64,000 bases of DNA from Rhodoplanes sp046000175 (GTDB lineage Bacteria > Pseudomonadota > Alphaproteobacteria > Rhizobiales > Xanthobacteraceae). The notes under the pieces are model-generated. The model saw nothing but the letters and a program-made list of their open reading frames with translations. It was not told the origin of the DNA and did not search any database. Made by a program: the position numbers and the translations under genes. The DNA lies in NCBI RefSeq assembly GCF_046000175.1, contig NZ_JBEOMB010000020.1, forward strand, positions 52,695 to 116,694, in the 5' to 3' direction. Position 1 is the first letter of the stretch. Each line of letters begins with the position of its first letter. This document shows, piece by piece, positions 26,599 through 35,574 of this stretch.

Positions 26599-27693
26599 AT
26601 GACGACCTCTTCGACTGCCGAATCGCCGACTGCCGGATCGCGCCGCACGTCAATCATCGCGACGGTACTTGCGCTCGCCCTGGCGGGACTGACCGGCGAG
26701 ACCGCCTGGAGCCAGTCGTCGTCGCCGGCGACCACGGCCCCGCCGCTGCACGGGGCTGGGTCGACCTTCGCGGCGCCGCTCTATAAGAAGTGGATCGAGG
26801 AATACAGCGTCGGCCGCGGTGCAGGCCCGATCGACTATGACGCGGTCGGCAGTGGCGAGGGCGTCAGGCGCTTCATCGCCGGCACGGTCGATTTCGCCGG
26901 CAGCGACGAGATCATCACCCAGGCGGAAGCCGCAAAGCTGCGCGAGCCGGCCGTGACGGTGCCGATCACGGCCGGCATGATCGTGCTCGCCTACAACATC
27001 CCGGGCGTGACCAGCGAGATCAAGCTGCCGCGGGAGGTCTATCCCGACATCTTCGCCGGCCGGATCAAGCGCTGGGACGACCCGCGCATCAGGGCCGCCA
27101 ATCCCGGCCTGGCCCTGCCGTCGCGCGACATCGTGCTCGTCGCCCGGCAGGACTCGAGCGGCACCACCGCGGCGTTCGTCAAGCACCTCGCCGCCGCCGA
27201 CCCGGCGTGGCGCGCCAAGGGCATGGGCGTCGGCAAGCAGATCGACTGGCCGAAGGGCACGATGCTCGCGCCGGGCAACGAAGGCGTCGCGGGGCGCATC
27301 AAGATCAGCGAAGGCGCGATCGGCTATGTGGAGTATCGCTTCGCCCAGAAGCTCGGATTGCGGATGGCGGCCCTGCAGAACAAGGCCGGCACGCTCGTGA
27401 CCCCGACCGCGCGTGCCGGTGACCTCGCTCTCGCCGGTCGCGCCGCCAAGGTCGACACGCTCGACGCGTCCGTCGTCGATCCCTCCGACCCGGGCGCCTA
27501 CCCGATCACGACCTACAGCTGGATGTTCCTCCGTCCGCACTACGATCGCGCCAAGGGACAGGCGCTGCGCGACTTCGCCCAGTGGGTTCTGTCGCCACAG
27601 GCCCAGACCTACGGCGCGCAGCTCGGCTACCTCCCGCTGACGGACGACATCACGGCGATCAGCAAGAGCGCGCTCACCGGCCTCTCGTTCTGA
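26599..27693 (+). CDS. pstS: Phosphate ABC transporter substrate-binding protein PstS
   Basis: A 364-residue protein. After a rather long N-terminus (MTTSSTAESPTAGSRRTSII) a hydrophobic signal ends near SQSSSP. The mature domain has the PstS features LHGAGSTFAAPLYKKWIEEY, DYDAVGSGEGVRRFIAGTVD, FAGSDEIIT and ARQDSSGTTAAFVKHL, which form the oxyanion-binding site. No pstCAB follows; instead it lies between arsenate reductase genes. Such ars-linked PstS proteins may favour phosphate over arsenate or sense arsenate, which is inference here. Confidence 0.92.
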   Translation: MTTSSTAESPTAGSRRTSIIATVLALALAGLTGETAWSQSSSPATTAPPLHGAGSTFAAPLYKKWIEEYSVGRGAGPIDYDAVGSGEGVRRFIAGTVDFAGSDEIITQAEAAKLREPAVTVPITAGMIVLAYNIPGVTSEIKLPREVYPDIFAGRIKRWDDPRIRAANPGLALPSRDIVLVARQDSSGTTAAFVKHLAAADPAWRAKGMGVGKQIDWPKGTMLAPGNEGVAGRIKISEGAIGYVEYRFAQKLGLRMAALQNKAGTLVTPTARAGDLALAGRAAKVDTLDASVVDPSDPGAYPITTYSWMFLRPHYDRAKGQALRDFAQWVLSPQAQTYGAQLGYLPLTDDITAISKSALTGLSF

Positions 27694-27746
27694 GGTCGCT
27701 CCGAGGCTGGGGCCTTCCGCCTCACCACTCACGACGGGTCCGCACC

Positions 27747-28172
27747 ATGGACGTGATCATCTACCACAATCCGCAATGCGGCACCTCGCGCAACACGCTG
27801 GCGATGATCCGCAACGCCGGCATCGAGCCGCACGTGATCGAGTACCTGAAATGCCCGCCGAGCCGTGCTCTGCTGGTCGACCTGATCCGGCGCGCCGGGC
27901 TGACCCCGCGCGCCTTGCTCCGCGAGAAGGGCACGCCCTATCACGAGCTCGGCCTCGCCGATCCGGCGCTCCCCGACGATGCGCTCGTCGACGCCATGAT
28001 GGAACACCCGATCCTGATCAACCGCCCGCTGGTCGTGACGCCGAGCGCCGTCCGCCTGTGCCGCCCTTCCGAGCTGGTGCTCGACCTGCTGCCGCCGCAG
28101 CAGGGCGAGTTCCGCAAGGAGGATGGCGAGCTGGTGGTCGACGCCGCCGGCCGGCGCGTCGACGCCGCGTGA
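27747..28172 (+). CDS. arsC: Arsenate reductase, glutaredoxin-dependent type
   Basis: A 141-residue ArsC. The catalytic Cys12 is in YHNPQCGTSRNTLAMIRNAG. The remaining family features are EYLKCPPSRALLVDLIRRAG, LREKGTPYHELGL and HPILINRPLVVTPSAVRLCR, with the conserved Arg residues that hold arsenate. It reduces arsenate to arsenite with glutathione/glutaredoxin, so the operon has two unrelated arsenate reductases. The ATG at 27747 is the family start; the longer upstream frame is not coding. ACR3 follows after 10 bases. Confidence 0.95.
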   Translation: MDVIIYHNPQCGTSRNTLAMIRNAGIEPHVIEYLKCPPSRALLVDLIRRAGLTPRALLREKGTPYHELGLADPALPDDALVDAMMEHPILINRPLVVTPSAVRLCRPSELVLDLLPPQQGEFRKEDGELVVDAAGRRVDAA

Positions 28173-28182
28173 AGGAGCCGAC

Positions 28183-29235
28183 ATGTCCACGTTCGAACGT
28201 TATCTGACCGTCTGGGTGGCGCTGTGCATCGTCGTCGGCATCGCGCTCGGCCATCTCATGCCGGGCGTCTTCCAGGTCGTCGGCGGCGCCGAGATCGCCA
28301 AGGTCAACCTGCCCGTGGCGGTGCTGATCTGGCTGATGATCATCCCGATGCTCTTGAAGATCGATTTTGCCGCTCTCGGGCAGGTACGAGAGCACTGGCG
28401 CGGCATCGGCGTGACGCTGTTCATCAACTGGGCCGTCAAGCCCTTCTCGATGGCGGCGCTCGGCTGGCTCTTCGTCGGATACCTGTTCCGGCCGTGGCTG
28501 CCGGCGGACCAGATCAACTCCTACATCGCGGGCCTGATCATCCTGGCGGCCGCCCCCTGCACCGCCATGGTGTTCGTGTGGTCGAACCTGACCAAAGGCG
28601 AACCGCATTTCACCCTGTCGCAGGTCGCCGTCAACGACGTCATCATGGTTTTCGCCTTCGCGCCGATCGTCGGCCTGCTGCTCGGCCTGTCGGCCATCAC
28701 GGTGCCGTGGGACACCCTGGTGCTTTCGGTCGTACTCTACATCGTAGTGCCGGTGGCGATCGCCCAGGTGATGCGCCGCCGCCTGCTCGCCTCGGGCGGC
28801 GAGCCGGCGCTCGCCCGCGCGCTGGCGCGGCTCGGGCCGGTCTCGCTCGTCGCGCTGCTGGCGACGCTCGTTCTGCTGTTCGGCTTCCAGGGCGAGCAAA
28901 TCCTCGCTCAACCGACGATCATCGCGCTGCTCGCCGTGCCGATCCTGATCCAGGTCTACTTCAACTCCGGCCTCGCCTATCTGCTCAACCGCCTCGCCGG
29001 CGAGCAGCACTGCGTTGCCGGGCCCTCGGCCCTGATCGGCGCTTCGAACTTTTTCGAGCTCGCCGTGGCGGCCGCCATCAGCCTGTTCGGGTTTCAGTCC
29101 GGCGCAGCGCTCGCCACCGTGGTCGGCGTGCTGATCGAGGTGCCGGTGATGCTGTCCGTGGTGTGGATCGTCAATCGCAGCAAGGACTGGTACGAGCGCG
29201 GCACCGCCGCGCGGCCCGTGCCACGGGAGGGCTGA
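28183..29235 (+). CDS. acr3: ACR3-family arsenite efflux permease
   Basis: A 350-residue, 10-TM protein beginning MSTFERYLTVWVALCIVVGI. The catalytic Cys is in AAPCTAMVFVWSNLTKGEP, the classic ACR3 motif. NDVIMVFAFAPIV and a C-terminal GPSALIGASNFFELAVA also match. It exports arsenite using the proton gradient. AAGGAG lies 7-12 bases upstream of the ATG. It is the last gene of the operon that starts with the ArsR-ArsC fusion; the aio operon begins 485 bases further on. Confidence 0.95.
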   Translation: MSTFERYLTVWVALCIVVGIALGHLMPGVFQVVGGAEIAKVNLPVAVLIWLMIIPMLLKIDFAALGQVREHWRGIGVTLFINWAVKPFSMAALGWLFVGYLFRPWLPADQINSYIAGLIILAAAPCTAMVFVWSNLTKGEPHFTLSQVAVNDVIMVFAFAPIVGLLLGLSAITVPWDTLVLSVVLYIVVPVAIAQVMRRRLLASGGEPALARALARLGPVSLVALLATLVLLFGFQGEQILAQPTIIALLAVPILIQVYFNSGLAYLLNRLAGEQHCVAGPSALIGASNFFELAVAAAISLFGFQSGAALATVVGVLIEVPVMLSVVWIVNRSKDWYERGTAARPVPREG

Positions 29236-29720
29236 GTCGGGCACGAGTGAGCCGGCTGGTCGAGCGGAGCGGGGCGGGGGACGAGCACGGACGCGCCGCA
29301 TGTCCCGCGGGCAGCGAACGTCTAACGGCGCGCCCGGGCGGCGCGTGCAGGTGCGGTGGCGCACTGCACGGACGCGCCGCGGCGTGTCGCGTAGTGTCGC
29401 GTCGCTACACGAGATGTACGCGTCACTCACCATCCCGGCGCGTGTGAGCATCGATTTTCTCTAGCGTTCGCCTCAGTTCGATACTAGCATTAGAGAATAA
29501 CAACTAATCAGATTTGGGAGAGCCCTGTGACCTCGATCGTCTCGTTCGACGCAGGCTGAGCCGCCGTTTTCCGCCGAGCCGGTTCGCCCTCCAGTGGAGG
29601 CGCAACTCTGCTTCGGCCGATCACGCACAGCCCTTGGTCTGCCGGTCTCCGGCGGACGTGCTTCCATTCGACAACGATGATGACCGCCGACGCATCGACG
29701 TCGCGGCTAGGGAGAACGTC
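29236..29720. other. Intergenic region upstream of aioB with a 15-bp direct repeat
   Basis: There is no gene in this 485-base stretch. It contains a 15-bp direct repeat GCACGGACGCGCCGC (29285-29299 and 29366-29380), a hairpin-like GTGCG-GTGG-CGCAC around 29350-29365, and an AT-rich segment at 29450-29515 that likely holds the aio promoter. I could not find a good sigma-54 site (TGGCAC-N5-TTGC). GGGAGAA at 29710-29716 is the aioB ribosome site. Confidence 0.55.
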
Positions 29721-30242
29721 ATGAAGCGATGTGATCTGATGGTCGAGGTGGGCCGCCGCCGGTTTCTCGGCGGCCTTGGCGTCGCCGCGGCGGGCGCCGC
29801 CGCGTCCGCCGCCGCGGTGCCGCACGCGGACGCAGCCCCGGCGCCGGCCCTGGTCGAGTATCCTTCGCGCCGGCTCGCCAACCTGTCACAGCTGAAGATC
29901 GACGAGCCACTCGCCGTCGCCTATCCGGACAAGGATGCGCCCGGCGTGCTGATCAAGCTCGGCACGCGGGTGCCCGGCGGCGTCGGCCCCGACGGCGACG
30001 TCGTCGGCTACTCGACCGTCTGCCCGCACAAGGGCTTCCCGCTCGCCTATGTCAAGGAGGACCGGACGCTCAACTGTCCGGGGCACTACGCCCGCTACGA
30101 CTGCGAGAGAGGCGGCCAGCAGATCTGGGGGCACGCGACCCAGAACCTGGCGCAATACGCGCTGCGGGTCGACGGCAAGGGCGACATCCACGCCGAGGGC
30201 GTCGACGAGCTTCTGTACGGCCGGCTCAACAACGTGCTGTGA
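29721..30242 (+). CDS. aioB: Arsenite oxidase small (Rieske) subunit
   Basis: A 173-residue protein with a Tat signal (GRRRFLGGLGVAAAGAA, residues 11-27). The Rieske [2Fe-2S] ligands lie in CPHKGFPL (C101, H103) and NCPGHYARYD (C119, H122). It passes electrons from the Mo/[3Fe-4S] subunit to a periplasmic carrier and carries the Tat signal for the whole AioBA complex. It lies 10 bases upstream of aioA. The usual aioXSR regulatory genes are not adjacent; the closest comparable set is at 39.4-42.2 kb. Confidence 0.95.
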   Translation: MKRCDLMVEVGRRRFLGGLGVAAAGAAASAAAVPHADAAPAPALVEYPSRRLANLSQLKIDEPLAVAYPDKDAPGVLIKLGTRVPGGVGPDGDVVGYSTVCPHKGFPLAYVKEDRTLNCPGHYARYDCERGGQQIWGHATQNLAQYALRVDGKGDIHAEGVDELLYGRLNNVL

Positions 30243-30252
30243 GGAGATCGCC

Positions 30253-32787
30253 ATGACCTACAAGCGGCACGTCGATCGCCTGCCGATCATCCCGACCAGC
30301 GCCAAGGAGCACAACGTCACCTGCCACTACTGCATCGTCGGGTGCGGCTACAAGGCCTACACTTGGCCGATCAACCAGCAGGGCGGGTTCGCCGCGACCG
30401 CCAACAAGCTCGGCGTCGATCTCGGCAAGCAGCAGCCGGCCGAGACGGCGGCCTGGTACGCACCGTCGATGTACAACATCGTCAAGCAGGACGGGAAAGA
30501 TGTTCATCTGGTCATCAAGCCCGATCCAGACTGCGTCGTGAACTCCGGCCTCGGCTCCATCCGCGGCGCCCGCATGGCCGAGAACCACACCTCGCTGCAA
30601 CGCGGCACCCAGCTCGCCCGCCTGACCACGCCGATGGTGTGGCGCTACGGGGCGATGCAGCCGACCGACTGGGACGACGCGCTCGACCTCGTCGCCCGCG
30701 TCACCGCGGCCGTGATCGACGAGCAGGGCGAGGACGGCCTGTTCGTCTCGATGTTCGACCACGGCGGCTCGGCCGGCGGCTACGAGAACACCTGGGGCAC
30801 CGGCAAGCTCTACTTCGGCGCCATGAAGGTGAAGAACGTCCGCATCCACAATCGGCCCGCCTACAACTCCGAGGTCCACGCGACCCGCGACATGGGCGTC
30901 GGCGAGCTGAACAACTGCTACGAGGACGCCGAGCTCGCCGACACCATCGTCGCGGTCGGCACCAACCCGCTGGAGACCCAGACCAACTATTTCCTCAACC
31001 ACTGGATCCCGAACCTGCGCGGCACCTCGCTCGACAAGAAGCGGCGCGAGCTTCCAGGCGAGCCGGTCGAGGCGGGCCGCATCGTCATCGTCGATCCGCG
31101 CCGTACCCTCACGGTCTCGGCCTGCGAGACCGAAGCCGGCAAGGACCGGGTGCTGCACCTCGCGATCGAGCCCGGCACCGATCTGGTGCTTTTCAACGCA
31201 CTCCTCACCTACGTTGCCGACAAGGGCTGGATCGACCGCGACTTCATCGCGGCGAGCACGCTCGCCGCCGCGCAGGGACCGGCCTTGATCTCGCGACCCG
31301 GCGGTGGTGGTGTCGACACGGCCGATCCGCTGACCGACTTCGCCGCCGCAGTCGCGGCCAACCGCACCACCATCGACGAGGCGGCGCGCATCACCGGCCT
31401 GAAGCCCGAGGACATCGTCAAGGCGGCGCAGTGGATCGCCGAGCCGAAGGCCGGCGGCAAGCGCCGCCGCACCATGATCGGCTACGAGAAGGGCATCATC
31501 TGGGGCAACGACAACTACCGCACCAACGGGGCGATCGTGAATCTCGCGCTCGCCACCGGCAATGTCGGCCGGCCCGGCGGCGGCGTGGTGCGCCTCGGCG
31601 GCCATCAGGAGGGCTACTCGCGTCCCTCCGACGCCCATGTGGGTCGGCCAGCCGCCTATGTCGACAAGCTGCTGATCGAGGGCCGCGGTGGCGTCCATCA
31701 CGTGTGGGCCTGCGACCACTACAAGACCACGCTGAACGCGATGGCGTTCAAGCAGGTCTACAAGCGCCGCACCGACATGGTGAAGGACGCCATGAACACG
31801 GTGCCGTGGGGCGATCGCCAGGCGATGGTCGACGCGATCATGACGGCGATCCGCCAGGGCGGGCTGTTCTCGGTCGACGTCGACATCGTGCCGACCCAGA
31901 TCGGCCAGGCGAGCCATGTCTGGTTGCCGGCCGCGATCGCCGGCGAGATGAACCTCACCTCGATGAACGGCGAGCGCCGCATGCGGCTCACCGAGCGCTA
32001 CATGGACCCGCCCGGCGACGCCCTGCCCGATTGCCTGATCGCGGCGCGGCTCGCCAAGGCGATGGAGCGGGTGCTGCGCGAGCGCGGCAAGGCGGCCTAT
32101 GCGGACCAGTTCAAGGGCTTCGACTGGGCGACCGAGGAAGACGCCTTCATGGACGGCTATCACAAGCACGAGAAGGGCGGCCAGCACGTCACCTACGCCA
32201 GGCTGCGGGCAATGGGCACCAACGGCTTCCAGGAGCCGGCGACGGGGATCGACAAGGAGCGCATCGTCGGCACCAAGCGCCTCTACACCGACGGCAAGTT
32301 CTCGAGCAAGGATGGCAAGGCGCGGTTCATGATCACGCCGTGGCGCGGCCTGCAGGCCGCCGGCAAGGCCGAGCAGAAGGCGAAGTACGCCTTCCTGATC
32401 AACAACGGGCGCACCAACATGGTGTGGCAGAACGCCTTCATGGACCAGCACAACGAGTTCGTGATGGATCGCATGCCCTGGCCGTTCATCGAGATGAACC
32501 CCGACGACATGAACGAGCTCGGCGTCGCGCCAGGCGACCTGGTCGAGGTCTACAACGACGCGGGCTCGACCCAGGCGATGGCACAGCCGACGCCTTCGGC
32601 GAAGCGGCGGCAGACCTTCATGCTGTTCGCCTACCCGACCGGCGTGCAGGGCAACGTCATCAACGGCGGCGTCAACGAGCTGGTGATCCCGAACTACAAG
32701 CAGACCTGGGCCGACATCCGCAAGCTCGCCGCGGCCCCGGAGGCGGCACGCCGGCTCAGCTTCAAGTCGGCGGAATACCGCACCTGA
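30253..32787 (+). CDS. aioA: Arsenite oxidase large (molybdopterin) subunit
   Basis: An 844-residue protein starting MTYKRHVDRLPIIPTSAKEH. The [3Fe-4S] ligands are in VTCHYCIVGCGYKAYTWPIN (C24, C27, C31; no fourth Cys), a hallmark of AioA within the DMSO reductase family. Other AioA features are FVSMFDHGGSAGGYENTWGT, VHATRDMGVGELNNCYEDAE and YEKGIIWGNDNYRTNGA. It oxidises arsenite to arsenate at a bis-MGD molybdenum centre in the periplasm. It lacks its own signal, consistent with export with AioB. GAGGAG lies 7-12 bases upstream. A hairpin follows at 32797-32826. Confidence 0.97.
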   Translation: MTYKRHVDRLPIIPTSAKEHNVTCHYCIVGCGYKAYTWPINQQGGFAATANKLGVDLGKQQPAETAAWYAPSMYNIVKQDGKDVHLVIKPDPDCVVNSGLGSIRGARMAENHTSLQRGTQLARLTTPMVWRYGAMQPTDWDDALDLVARVTAAVIDEQGEDGLFVSMFDHGGSAGGYENTWGTGKLYFGAMKVKNVRIHNRPAYNSEVHATRDMGVGELNNCYEDAELADTIVAVGTNPLETQTNYFLNHWIPNLRGTSLDKKRRELPGEPVEAGRIVIVDPRRTLTVSACETEAGKDRVLHLAIEPGTDLVLFNALLTYVADKGWIDRDFIAASTLAAAQGPALISRPGGGGVDTADPLTDFAAAVAANRTTIDEAARITGLKPEDIVKAAQWIAEPKAGGKRRRTMIGYEKGIIWGNDNYRTNGAIVNLALATGNVGRPGGGVVRLGGHQEGYSRPSDAHVGRPAAYVDKLLIEGRGGVHHVWACDHYKTTLNAMAFKQVYKRRTDMVKDAMNTVPWGDRQAMVDAIMTAIRQGGLFSVDVDIVPTQIGQASHVWLPAAIAGEMNLTSMNGERRMRLTERYMDPPGDALPDCLIAARLAKAMERVLRERGKAAYADQFKGFDWATEEDAFMDGYHKHEKGGQHVTYARLRAMGTNGFQEPATGIDKERIVGTKRLYTDGKFSSKDGKARFMITPWRGLQAAGKAEQKAKYAFLINNGRTNMVWQNAFMDQHNEFVMDRMPWPFIEMNPDDMNELGVAPGDLVEVYNDAGSTQAMAQPTPSAKRRQTFMLFAYPTGVQGNVINGGVNELVIPNYKQTWADIRKLAAAPEAARRLSFKSAEYRT

Positions 32788-32796
32788 TGCGACGTC

Positions 32797-32826
32797 GGCG
32801 CCGAGATCGATCGTGGTCTCGGCGCC
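32797..32826. terminator. Bidirectional hairpin between aioA and the cytochrome b gene
   Basis: A perfect 10-bp stem GGCGCCGAGA / TCTCGGCGCC with a 10-base loop in the 45-base gap between two convergent operons. Confidence 0.7.
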
Positions 32827-32832
32827 TTCGCG

Positions 32833-33447
32833 TCACTCCTCGTGCCAGCCCGTCACCATCATCTTGAACAGGCTGCTCACCCGCGTCCCGGTGGTGCCGA
32901 GATAGATGTGCGCCACCATGAAGGCGACGATCATGGCACCGACCATGTAGTGCAGCACCGCAACGGGCAGCAGGCCATCGACCCCGAAGGCACGCTTGGG
33001 CGCGAGGTCGGGCCACATGAAGACGAGACCGCTGACGATCAGGAGCGGCATCAAGAGATACATCACCACCCAGTAGATGATCTGCTGCAGCGCGTTGAAG
33101 TTCGCCTCGAGGGTCGGCGGATAGGGATGATGCTCGCCGCGGAAGATGCCATAGGCGTAGAATCTGGTCTGCCGCCAGCAGCGCTCGAAGAAGCCATCCG
33201 GTTTGGGCACGTACTGCCACCAGTTGCCCGAGACGATGTTGGCGACGACGAAGACCACGTAGAGACCGGCCACGGCGAGCCCGGCATTGTTGTGCAGCAT
33301 CACGGACAGCCGGAACGGCACCAGCGGCGCGTCCGGCGAGGCGAAATGCAGGCTGACGCCGGTGACGGTCAGCACCAGCATCAGCACCGCGTTGCTCCAG
33401 TGCCAGAGGCGGATCCACAGCGGCAGGATGAAGATGCGCTCGCTCAT
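32833..33447 (-). CDS. Cytochrome b (b561/FdnI-like) membrane subunit
   Basis: A 204-residue, four-TM protein beginning MSERIFILPLWIRLWHWSNA. Conserved His residues in RLWHWSNAVLMLVLTVTG, SVMLHNNAGLAV, AVLHYMVGAM and VAHIYLGTTG can bind two b hemes, as in formate dehydrogenase/hydrogenase/PhsC-type cytochromes. It is predicted to exchange electrons with the quinone pool for the Mo enzyme encoded upstream. It overlaps the heptaheme cytochrome gene by 4 bases (ATGA) and is the last gene of the minus-strand operon beginning at 38965. Confidence 0.9.
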   Translation of the reverse strand: MSERIFILPLWIRLWHWSNAVLMLVLTVTGVSLHFASPDAPLVPFRLSVMLHNNAGLAVAGLYVVFVVANIVSGNWWQYVPKPDGFFERCWRQTRFYAYGIFRGEHHPYPPTLEANFNALQQIIYWVVMYLLMPLLIVSGLVFMWPDLAPKRAFGVDGLLPVAVLHYMVGAMIVAFMVAHIYLGTTGTRVSSLFKMMVTGWHEE

Positions 33448-34442
33448 TTGCTGCCTCCCCGTCCCAGCCCCGCCACCACGCGGCCGAGGCCGTGCAGGGC
33501 GACCCCGCCGAGCGCGAGCACCACCAGGGCGATGCCGATGGTGTCGAAATAGGTGTTGCGGGTGGCGCCGATCACATAGGCCTGCCCAATGAGGGCGCTG
33601 TTGACGAAGCCGAGCCGCGCCCCTTCGGTCTCCGCCTGCCAGCGATAGAGCCGCGTGCGCAAGGCAGTGTTCTGGGTGTGGCAGGTGACGCAGTTCTGCT
33701 CGGCCCGGTCCTTGTTCAGAACCTCGTGCGACAGGCTCAGGCTCCGCGTGGTGGAGGCCGGCGTGTGGCACTCGACGCAGCGCACCGCCGCCCAGTGTCG
33801 CTGCGTGTTGGGCAGCCAGGCGTGGATCGCATCGAGATCGGGCCGCTTCTTCGGCACCGGCAGCGGACGTGCCGCGGCCGCGAACTTCTCGTCCGAGCCG
33901 TGGCAGCCGATGCACATCGCGTTGTCCTGCTTCACGATCAGGGCGGGATCGCGCAGCCGTGCGGCGGTCTGATAGACGTGCGAGTCGTGGCAGCTCGAGC
34001 AGGTGAACGTGTCCTTCAGGTTCTTGGCGTGGACGCTGCGCGCGACCTGCGGCTCGATCCGGAAGGTCTTCTGGGCATGGCATTCGGCGCAGGGCAGCGT
34101 CTCCGCCTTGCCGCTCGCCGCGCCGACATGCGGGTACTCGCGATAGCCGCCGGTGTGGCAGGTGCGGCACGCCATGCCGGCATGGATCGACGTGTCGAAC
34201 CGGGCGATGTCGACCAGGAGGCCGGACAGCGTCTTCACGTCCATGTCGTGGCGTGGCAGCGCCCGCAGGCCCGCCTCGCTGTGGCAGGACGTGCATTCCG
34301 CGTTCTGCCGGCGCACCATCGCGGCGGTCTCGGGATCGGCGGACGGCAGGCCCTTGGTCTGCGCCGAAGCCGGACCCGTCAGGGTGGCGGCGACCGCCAT
34401 CACGGCCGCGCCGAAGAGCCATCGTGTCATTGCATGCGACAT
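33444..34442 (-). CDS. Membrane-anchored heptaheme cytochrome c
   Basis: A 332-residue protein with a signal peptide (MTRWLFGAAVMAVAATL region, cleavage after SAQ) and seven CxxCH motifs: CTSCH, CRTCH, CAECH, CSSCH, CIGCH, CVECH and CVTCH. A C-terminal TM helix (IGIALVVLALGGVALHG) anchors it. ATG 34442 has GGAG 8-11 bases upstream; ATG 34430 is an alternative. It probably connects the cytochrome b to the diheme c and the catalytic subunits. Its start overlaps the TorD gene by 16 bases. Confidence 0.9.
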   Translation of the reverse strand: MSHAMTRWLFGAAVMAVAATLTGPASAQTKGLPSADPETAAMVRRQNAECTSCHSEAGLRALPRHDMDVKTLSGLLVDIARFDTSIHAGMACRTCHTGGYREYPHVGAASGKAETLPCAECHAQKTFRIEPQVARSVHAKNLKDTFTCSSCHDSHVYQTAARLRDPALIVKQDNAMCIGCHGSDEKFAAAARPLPVPKKRPDLDAIHAWLPNTQRHWAAVRCVECHTPASTTRSLSLSHEVLNKDRAEQNCVTCHTQNTALRTRLYRWQAETEGARLGFVNSALIGQAYVIGATRNTYFDTIGIALVVLALGGVALHGLGRVVAGLGRGGSK

Positions 34443-35137
34443 GGTCCATCTCCGGGAACCGTGCCCGCGGCCGGGACGCAGCCGAATGCCGAAGCATCCC
34501 CGGCCCGATCGACGGACATCGCGAACCCCAAAGAGTCCTCGTGGAGGATCTGCGCGGTCACGCGCGCCAGCGCGGCGTAGAGCGGCTCGCGCGCCTGCGC
34601 GGCGAGCGCGCGGCAATAGCCCGGCACCCAGACCATCAGATGCCGGTCGAGGAACCGTCGCCGATGGTCGCGGGCGGCGGCGAGATCGTCGTCCGCCCCG
34701 TCGCGCGCGGCGGCGTCCTCGGCGGCGCACAGCGCCGCGACGAAGCGCAGCTCCTCGGCGAGCTGGTCGCACGGACCGGCGAAGCCCCGCTCGTCGTAGC
34801 CGGCCACCCGATAAGCCTCGGCGACCGCGGCCGCGACGGTGCCGACCGCGGGATCGTCACGCCACACCGACTCGTAGGGCGGCGGCGGGCCGTAGCCCTC
34901 CTGCAGGCCGCCGAACAGGCGAGTGTGTTCGACACCGAGTCGCAGGGCGATGTCCGGCGCGCCGTCGCGCAGCGGCGCGAGCAGCTCCGCCGCGAGCCCG
35001 CCGGCTTCGTCGCGCGCCGCGTCGCGCGTCAGCCGCGCGATCGTCTCGGCCGACAGGGGTCTGCCCCAGAGCCCCGCGAGCAGGCCGTAGACGCTGCTGC
35101 GCATCGCGGCCGGAAGCGGATCGGGATGCGGGGTCAT
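34427..35137 (-). CDS. TorD/DmsD-family molybdoenzyme chaperone
   Basis: A 236-residue all-helical protein starting MTPHPDPLPAAMRSSVYGLL. Characteristic features are RSSVYGLLAGLWGRPLSAET, EHTRLFGGLQEGYGPPPPYE (the TorD family pattern with E-Y-T-R-L-F) and DQLAEELRFVAALCAAE. It would bind the twin-arginine leader or apo form of the catalytic subunit (36275-38965) and help Mo cofactor insertion before export. It overlaps its neighbours on both sides (ATGA with the diheme gene), typical of tight translational coupling. Confidence 0.88.
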   Translation of the reverse strand: MTPHPDPLPAAMRSSVYGLLAGLWGRPLSAETIARLTRDAARDEAGGLAAELLAPLRDGAPDIALRLGVEHTRLFGGLQEGYGPPPPYESVWRDDPAVGTVAAAVAEAYRVAGYDERGFAGPCDQLAEELRFVAALCAAEDAAARDGADDDLAAARDHRRRFLDRHLMVWVPGYCRALAAQAREPLYAALARVTAQILHEDSLGFAMSVDRAGDASAFGCVPAAGTVPGDGPCRMQ

Positions 35138-35574
35138 TGCTTGGCGATCCCGTAGAACGGCGTCGCCAGCGCACCCTCGCCGCGATGGCAGCCCATGCAG
35201 GTGCCGCGATCGACCGCGCCCGGATAGGCGGCGAGCGGGAACTCCTCCTTGCGCAGATACTGGATGTTGTCGGGGAACTTCACGCCCGAATGGCAGGTCA
35301 CGCACTGGATCGCCATGAAGCGCGTGTGGATCCGATGGAAGCGGCTGCCGATCTCGAGGTTGTACTTGTCGCCCGGCGAGACGTCGCCCTCGCGGATGAG
35401 ATCCGAGAGGATGCCGGCGCCGACCGGCTTCTCGGGGGCGGCCGCATCCTTGACGACCGCATCCTTGGCGGCCGGAGCCTTTGCGACCGGATCCTTGGCG
35501 ACGGTGGGCTGCTGGGCGAGCGCCGGCGCGATGCACAGCGCGGCGGCGAGCAGCAAGGGGAACAGCGGCTTCAT
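35134..35574 (-). CDS. Periplasmic diheme cytochrome c
   Basis: A 146-residue protein with a Sec signal (MKPLFPLLLAAALCIAPALA). An Ala/Lys/Val-rich linker (KDPVAKAPAAKDAVVKDAAA) precedes two heme motifs, CVTCH and CMGCH. The fold resembles small NapB/diheme c-type electron carriers, but I cannot assign a named family. It overlaps the ferredoxin-type subunit gene by 4 bases. It is a likely electron link between the Fe-S subunit and the heptaheme cytochrome. Confidence 0.85.
   Translation of the reverse strand: MKPLFPLLLAAALCIAPALAQQPTVAKDPVAKAPAAKDAVVKDAAAPEKPVGAGILSDLIREGDVSPGDKYNLEIGSRFHRIHTRFMAIQCVTCHSGVKFPDNIQYLRKEEFPLAAYPGAVDRGTCMGCHRGEGALATPFYGIAKQ

Noticed and set aside
29236..29720. 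Sigma-54 promoter upstream of aioB
   Set aside because: TGGCGC at about 29357 lacks a GC doublet at the right distance; no TGGCAC-N5-TTGC match was found.
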